From Nocardia carnea (GTDB taxonomy: Bacteria; Actinomycetota; Actinomycetes; Mycobacteriales; Mycobacteriaceae), in contig NZ_JARWNW010000204.1 in assembly GCF_029868325.1 (NCBI RefSeq), positions 1 to 48,652 on the forward strand: a stretch of 48,652 nt of DNA, read 5' to 3'. Every line of letters starts with the position of its first letter. Position 1 is the stretch's first letter. Below, in pieces: positions 44,817 through 48,652 of the stretch. The position numbers and the translations under genes were made by a program. A model generated the notes under the pieces. It was not told the origin of the DNA and did not search any database. It was given only the letters and a program-made list of their open reading frames with translations.

Positions 44817-46109
44817 TCAGCGCTCCAGAATGGCCACCACACCTTGCCCACCCGCGGCGCAGATGGAGATGAGCGCCCGACCGGACCCCTTCTCGGCCAG
44901 CATCTTGGCGGTCTGAGCGACGATCCGCCCGCCGGTCGCCGCGAACGGATGACCGGCGGCCAGCGAGGACCCGTTGACGTTCAGCTTGGTCCGGTCGATC
45001 GGGCCCAGGGCACCGTCGAGTCCCAGCCGTTCCTTGCAGTACTGATCCGATTCCCACGCCTGCAGGGTGGCCAGTACCACCGACGCGAAGGCCTCGTGGA
45101 TTTCGTAGAAGTCGAAATCCTGCAGGGTCAGGCCGTTGCGGGCCAGCATGCGGGGCACCGCGTAGGTGGGGGCCATCAGCAGGCCGTCGGGGCCGTGGAT
45201 GTAGTCGACGGCCGCGACCTCACTGTCCACCAGATGCGCCAGTACCGGCAGGCGGCGTTCGGCGGCCCATTCGTCGCTGGACAGCAGTACCGCCGAGGCA
45301 CCGTCGGTGAGGGGTGTGGAGTTACCGGCCGTCATCGTGGCGTCGCCGAGTTTCACGCCGAACACCGGTTTCAGAGTGGCCAGTTTCTCCACCGAGGAGT
45401 TGGGACGCAGATTGTCGTCGCGGGTGAGTCCGAGGAAGGGGGTCACCAGATCGTCGAAGAATCCGCGTTCGTAGGCGGCGGCCATATTCGTGTGTGACAG
45501 GTAGGCCAGTTCGTCCTGCGCCTCGCGGGCGATACCGAATTCCTTGGCGGTGACGGCCGCATGCTCGCCCATCGACATCCCCGTGCGCGGTTCGGCGTTA
45601 CGCGGAATCTCGATACCGACCATGCCGGGCCGCAACTGGCCGACCAGCTTGAGACGCTCGGCGTTGGTGCGGGCGCGGTTGATGTTCAGCATCCATTCGC
45701 GCATCCGCTCGCTCACCCCGATCGGCGCATCGGAGGTGGTGTCGGTGCCGCCGCCGATACCGGCCTCGATCCGGCCGGCCGCGATGGCGTCGCCGACGGT
45801 GACCACGGCCTGCAGGCCGGTGCCGCAGGCGAGCTGCAGGTCGTGGGCGGGCGTGTAGGGGCTGAGGGTGCTGCCGAGCACGCTCTCCCGGATCATGCCG
45901 TGTTCGCCGACCCGTTTGAGGACGGCGCCGCCGGCGACCATGCCCAGGCGTTCGCCCTGCAGGCCGAAGCGGCTCACCAGACCGTCCAGGGTCGCGGTGA
46001 ACATGTCCTGGTTGGAAGCGTGCGCGTAGGCCTTGTCGGAACGGGCGAACGGGATGCGGTTGCCGCCGACGATGGCGACCGGACGGGTCGAACGGGATGT
46101 GGTGGTCAC
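44817..46109 (-). CDS. fadA2: FadA2-type acetyl-CoA acyltransferase (thiolase)
   Basis: A 430-residue degradative thiolase, GTG start at 46109 after GGGAG. The catalytic residues are present: nucleophile Cys95 in [10 protein letters not shown], His in EIHEAF, His387 in [10 protein letters not shown] and Cys417 in ICAAGGQG. It is homologous to M. tuberculosis FadA2 (Rv0243), which is next to fabG4 and htdX there as here. It cleaves 3-ketoacyl-CoA in beta-oxidation; the preferred chain length is not known. It is divergent from fabG4, and the 203 bases between them are partly damaged homopolymer sequence. Confidence 0.9.
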   Translation of the reverse strand: MTTTSRSTRPVAIVGGNRIPFARSDKAYAHASNQDMFTATLDGLVSRFGLQGERLGMVAGGAVLKRVGEHGMIRESVLGSTLSPYTPAHDLQLACGTGLQAVVTVGDAIAAGRIEAGIGGGTDTTSDAPIGVSERMREWMLNINRARTNAERLKLVGQLRPGMVGIEIPRNAEPRTGMSMGEHAAVTAKEFGIAREAQDELAYLSHTNMAAAYERGFFDDLVTPFLGLTRDDNLRPNSSVEKLATLKPVFGVKLGDATMTAGNSTPLTDGASAVLLSSDEWAAERRLPVLAHLVDSEVAAVDYIHGPDGLLMAPTYAVPRMLARNGLTLQDFDFYEIHEAFASVVLATLQAWESDQYCKERLGLDGALGPIDRTKLNVNGSSLAAGHPFAATGGRIVAQTAKMLAEKGSGRALISICAAGGQGVVAILER

Positions 46110-46312
46110 TCGGGTCTCCCAGGTTGTCGAGTTGGCGAGATGGTCGGGTGTTTCCGGCCCCGGATCCGCGGTACCCGGCCGCGGGGGCGGCCGGCCCCCC
46201 CCCCCCGCGCTGCGGGGGGTTGTGTTTGTCCGGCATCACCGGGCGGGGGGGGGGGTACCCCGCCCCACGGCCGGTACCGGCAACCACTCGAGCAACAGAA
46301 AAGGTGGGAACA
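46110..46312. other. Divergent fadA2/fabG4 promoter region with homopolymer runs
   Basis: Holds a run of 12 C (46195-46206) and one of 11 G (46245-46255), plus other near-homopolymer GC-rich stretches. These are unusual inside a chromosome and suggest uncertain base calls, so absence of the TTACC-N4-GGTAA motif here cannot be taken as evidence. The GAAAAGGTGGG before fabG4 looks sound. Confidence 0.7.
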
Positions 46313-47671
46313 GTGGCAGCCAAGAGCAAGGGCGCACCCAACCTCTACGGATCGTTCGTCAACTCCGCGCCCGGCGGGTTCCTCGCGAACAAGCTGGGCC
46401 TGCCGAAGCCGGAGAAACTACGGCGCTACACCCCCGGCGAGCCCGCACTGCCCGGCCCGGTACTGCTGGGTGGTAAGGGCCGCGTGGCCGAACCGCTGCG
46501 CGCGCTGCTGGCCGGCGACTACACCTTCGCCGATGCACCGGCTGCCGGCACCAAGTACGGCGCACTGGTCTTCGACGCCACCGGTATCGGCAGCATCGAG
46601 GACCTTTCCCAGCTCTACCAGTTCTTCCAGCCGGCCATGCGCAGTATCGCGCCGTCGGGCCGGGTACTGGTCATCGGCACCACCCCGGAACTCGCCGGAT
46701 CGGTCGAGGGCCAGATCGCCCAGCGAGCGCTGGAGGGCTTCACCCGCTCGGTCGGCAAGGAACTGCTGCGCGGCGCCACCTCCCAGCTGGTGTACCTGCA
46801 CCCCGAAGCCTCGCCGGCGGCCACCGGCCTCGCCTCGACGCTGCGCTTCGTCCTCTCGGCCAAATCGGCGTTCGTGGACGCGCAGGTGATCCGGGTCGGC
46901 AAGGACGATTCCACCGCGCCCGCCGATTGGAACCGCCCGCTCGACGGAAAGGTCGCCGTGGTCACCGGCGCGGCGCGCGGTATCGGCGCCACCATCGCCG
47001 AGGTCTTCGCCCGGGACGGCGCGACCGTGATCGTCGCCGATATCCCCGCCGCGGGCGAGGCGCTGACGGAAACGGCGAACAAGGTCGGCGGTACCGCGCT
47101 GGCACTCGATGTGACCGCCGCCGACGCGGCCGAGCGGCTCGCCGAATTCGCCACCGAACGCTTCGGCGGTATCGACATCATCGTGCACAACGCCGGAATC
47201 ACCCGGGACAAACTGCTCGCGAACATGGACGAGGGCCGCTGGAACGCGGTCCTGAACGTGAACCTCGCCGCCCCGCACCGGATCACCGAGGGCCTCGTGT
47301 CCTCGGGCGCCTTGAAGGAAGGCGGCAGGGTGATCGACGTATCCTCCATCGCGGGTATCGCCGGCAACCGCGGGCAGACCAACTACGGCGCCTCCAAGGC
47401 CGGAGTCATCGGCATGGTGAACGCCGAAGCACCCGCGCTGGCCGAGAAGAACATCACCATCAACGCCGTGGCGCCCGGATTCATCGAAACCGCCATGACC
47501 GCCGCGATCCCGCTGGCAACCCGCGAGGGCGGCCGGCTGATGGCCTCGCTCAACCAGGGCGGGCAGACCGTGGACGTCGCCGAAACCGTCGCCTTCTTCG
47601 CGAGCCCGGCGTCGAACGCGGTGAACGGCAATATCGTCCGCGTCTGCGGCCAGAGCATGATCGGCGCGTGA
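46313..47671 (+). CDS. fabG4: FabG4-type 3-oxoacyl reductase with N-terminal domain
   Basis: A 452-residue SDR, a homologue of M. tuberculosis FabG4 (Rv0242c, about 454 residues). A flavodoxin-like N-terminal domain of about 200 residues precedes the catalytic SDR half, which opens with [19 protein letters not shown]. The active site has Ser345 and Tyr358-x3-Lys362 ([19 protein letters not shown]), and NAGITRD is present. It reduces 3-oxoacyl thioesters, with NADH preferred in the M. tuberculosis enzyme. Start is the GTG at 46313 after AAAAGGTGGG; a GTG at 46304 is in frame. Its stop overlaps the start of htdX (TGATG at 47669-47673). Confidence 0.92.
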   Translation: MAAKSKGAPNLYGSFVNSAPGGFLANKLGLPKPEKLRRYTPGEPALPGPVLLGGKGRVAEPLRALLAGDYTFADAPAAGTKYGALVFDATGIGSIEDLSQLYQFFQPAMRSIAPSGRVLVIGTTPELAGSVEGQIAQRALEGFTRSVGKELLRGATSQLVYLHPEASPAATGLASTLRFVLSAKSAFVDAQVIRVGKDDSTAPADWNRPLDGKVAVVTGAARGIGATIAEVFARDGATVIVADIPAAGEALTETANKVGGTALALDVTAADAAERLAEFATERFGGIDIIVHNAGITRDKLLANMDEGRWNAVLNVNLAAPHRITEGLVSSGALKEGGRVIDVSSIAGIAGNRGQTNYGASKAGVIGMVNAEAPALAEKNITINAVAPGFIETAMTAAIPLATREGGRLMASLNQGGQTVDVAETVAFFASPASNAVNGNIVRVCGQSMIGA

Positions 47672-48537
47672 TGACCGAGACCATCACCCTCGACGCACCC
47701 CCGAAGAACGGCAGCCTCTATGCGAAGGCGGCCCTGGGCGCGGTCCCGCTGCCGTTCGTATCCGGCCGCACGGCGGCGATACCGGACCGCCAGGTCCGGC
47801 TCGACGGCCTGCGCGTGGATCCCGAACATCTGGCCGCCTACTGCCGCGCCACCGGGCTGCGGTTCGGCGACAACCTGCCGCTGACCTACCCCTTCGTCAT
47901 CACCTTCCCGATGGTGATGAAACTGCTGGTGCAGCGCGATTTCCCGTTCGCCGCGATGGGCGCGGTACATACGGAGAACCTGATCGAACGCACCCGCGAC
48001 ATCTCGGTCGGTGAACCACTCGATATCACCGCGCATATCGAGAACCTGCGCGAGCACCCCAAAGGTCTGCTGGTGGACGCGATCAGCGAGATCCGGGTCG
48101 GGCGGGAACTGGTGTGGCGGCAGGTGACCACCTTCCTGCACCAGCAGAAGACCTCGCTGTCGGGCGGTCCCAAACCCGAGCCGAAGCCGGAAGAGGTACC
48201 ACCGCCCCCGCTGCGCACCCTGCGGGTCGACCAATCGGCGATCACCCGCTACGCGAACGCCTCCGGCGATCAGAATCCGATCCACACCTCGGCATTGGGT
48301 GCCAAGGCGTTCGGTTTCCCGCGGGCCATCGCGCACGGTATGTGGTCGGCGGCGGCCATCCTTGCCACGTTGGAGGGCCGGATTCCCGGTGCGGTGTCCT
48401 ACGCGGTGAAGTTCGGTAAGCCGATTCTGCTGCCCTCGACCGTGAACGTGTACGCGGATCGGGTCGCCGACGGCTGGGAACTGGCCCTGCGGCATCCGAA
48501 GAAGGGCTACCCGCACCTCACCGCCACCCTGCGCTGA
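47671..48537 (+). CDS. htdX: HtdX-type 3-hydroxyacyl dehydratase (MaoC fold)
   Basis: A 288-residue double-hotdog protein homologous to M. tuberculosis HtdX (Rv0241c). The N-terminal hotdog (about residues 40-150) is the non-catalytic type; after a Pro/Glu-rich linker (GGPKPEPKPEEVPPPP) the second hotdog carries the hydratase-2 site with Asp200 and His205 (SGDQNPIHTS). The start overlaps the fabG4 stop. It dehydrates or hydrates 3-hydroxyacyl thioesters next to the reductase, so the two-gene unit makes or breaks acyl chains in sequence. The C-terminus KKGYPHLTATLR is complete before the contig tail. Confidence 0.9.
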   Translation: MTETITLDAPPKNGSLYAKAALGAVPLPFVSGRTAAIPDRQVRLDGLRVDPEHLAAYCRATGLRFGDNLPLTYPFVITFPMVMKLLVQRDFPFAAMGAVHTENLIERTRDISVGEPLDITAHIENLREHPKGLLVDAISEIRVGRELVWRQVTTFLHQQKTSLSGGPKPEPKPEEVPPPPLRTLRVDQSAITRYANASGDQNPIHTSALGAKAFGFPRAIAHGMWSAAAILATLEGRIPGAVSYAVKFGKPILLPSTVNVYADRVADGWELALRHPKKGYPHLTATLR

Positions 48538-48652
48538 CCGGCGCATCCCGGCGAACACCAGAGAATCGCGCGCCCCGTGGCCCCGGGGGGGGGGTGTGTG
48601 GGTTGGGTGGTAGTGCGCGCAGGCGCGGCGGGGCGGGGCGCGCCCCGCGCGG
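48538..48652. other. G-rich low-complexity right end
   Basis: After the htdX stop come a short normal stretch, a run of 10 G (48585-48594) and a GT/GC-only tail. This looks like failing read quality at a contig edge; no feature is called in it. Confidence 0.8.

Overview
The window is a 48.7 kb, very GC-rich stretch from a mycolic-acid actinobacterium, most likely a Nocardia. Reasons: homologues of the mycobacterial beta-oxidation set EtfD, FadE5, FadA2, FabG4 and HtdX; a rifampicin monooxygenase that closely resembles the Nocardia farcinica enzyme as I remember it; many GTG starts; and genes (dcd, UDP-glucose dehydrogenase, an AspC-like aminotransferase, etfD) that also sit near one another in Mycobacterium tuberculosis. 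It looks like a whole contig: it opens with 32 C and closes in a G-rich low-complexity tail. I see no insertion sequence, prophage or CRISPR array.

Region 1 (1-9.4 kb): a secreted glycine-zipper protein, the membrane Fe-S oxidoreductase EtfD with an unusual repetitive C-terminal tail, a PPOX-fold flavoprotein, a phytanoyl-CoA dioxygenase-like protein, a Uma2 nuclease-fold protein, and a coupled pair of acyl-CoA dehydrogenases behind a palindromic operator. Region 2 (9.4-21.8 kb): a YdcF-like protein, UDP-glucose dehydrogenase, a membrane-anchored Hsp70-like protein, a YibE/F transporter-like protein, a probable 6C-type small RNA, an aminotransferase, an XRE/TPR regulator with a divergent hypothetical gene, a TetR gene with two identical operators, dcd, a VOC protein and tRNA-Gly(CCC).

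Region 3 (21.8-35.4 kb): a flavin reductase, an SDR operon opposite a MmyB-type regulator, a lipoprotein, hydrolases, a crotonase/thiolase-like operon, a secreted DUF4185 protein, an erythromycin-esterase-fold protein with altered active-site residues, a methyltransferase, and a YciI (DGPF) / ECF42-type sigma factor / SRPBCC cluster. Region 4 (35.4-48.5 kb): fadE5 with palindromes like the one before etfD, a strong terminator, a rifamycin-associated element (RAE) upstream of rox, a second DUF4185 gene, a VanW-family membrane protein, a 6-phosphogluconate dehydrogenase, and the divergent fadA2 / fabG4-htdX block.

How they fit together: FadE5 and the other acyl-CoA dehydrogenases oxidise acyl-CoA and pass electrons through ETF to EtfD in the membrane. 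FadA2, FabG4, HtdX and the crotonase/thiolase-like pair handle other chain-shortening or chain-building steps. The most informative signals are the shared TTACC-N4-GGTAA palindromes upstream of etfD and fadE5, the RAE upstream of rox, and the probable 6C RNA. All assignments come from reading the sequence and remembered family knowledge; no search was run.
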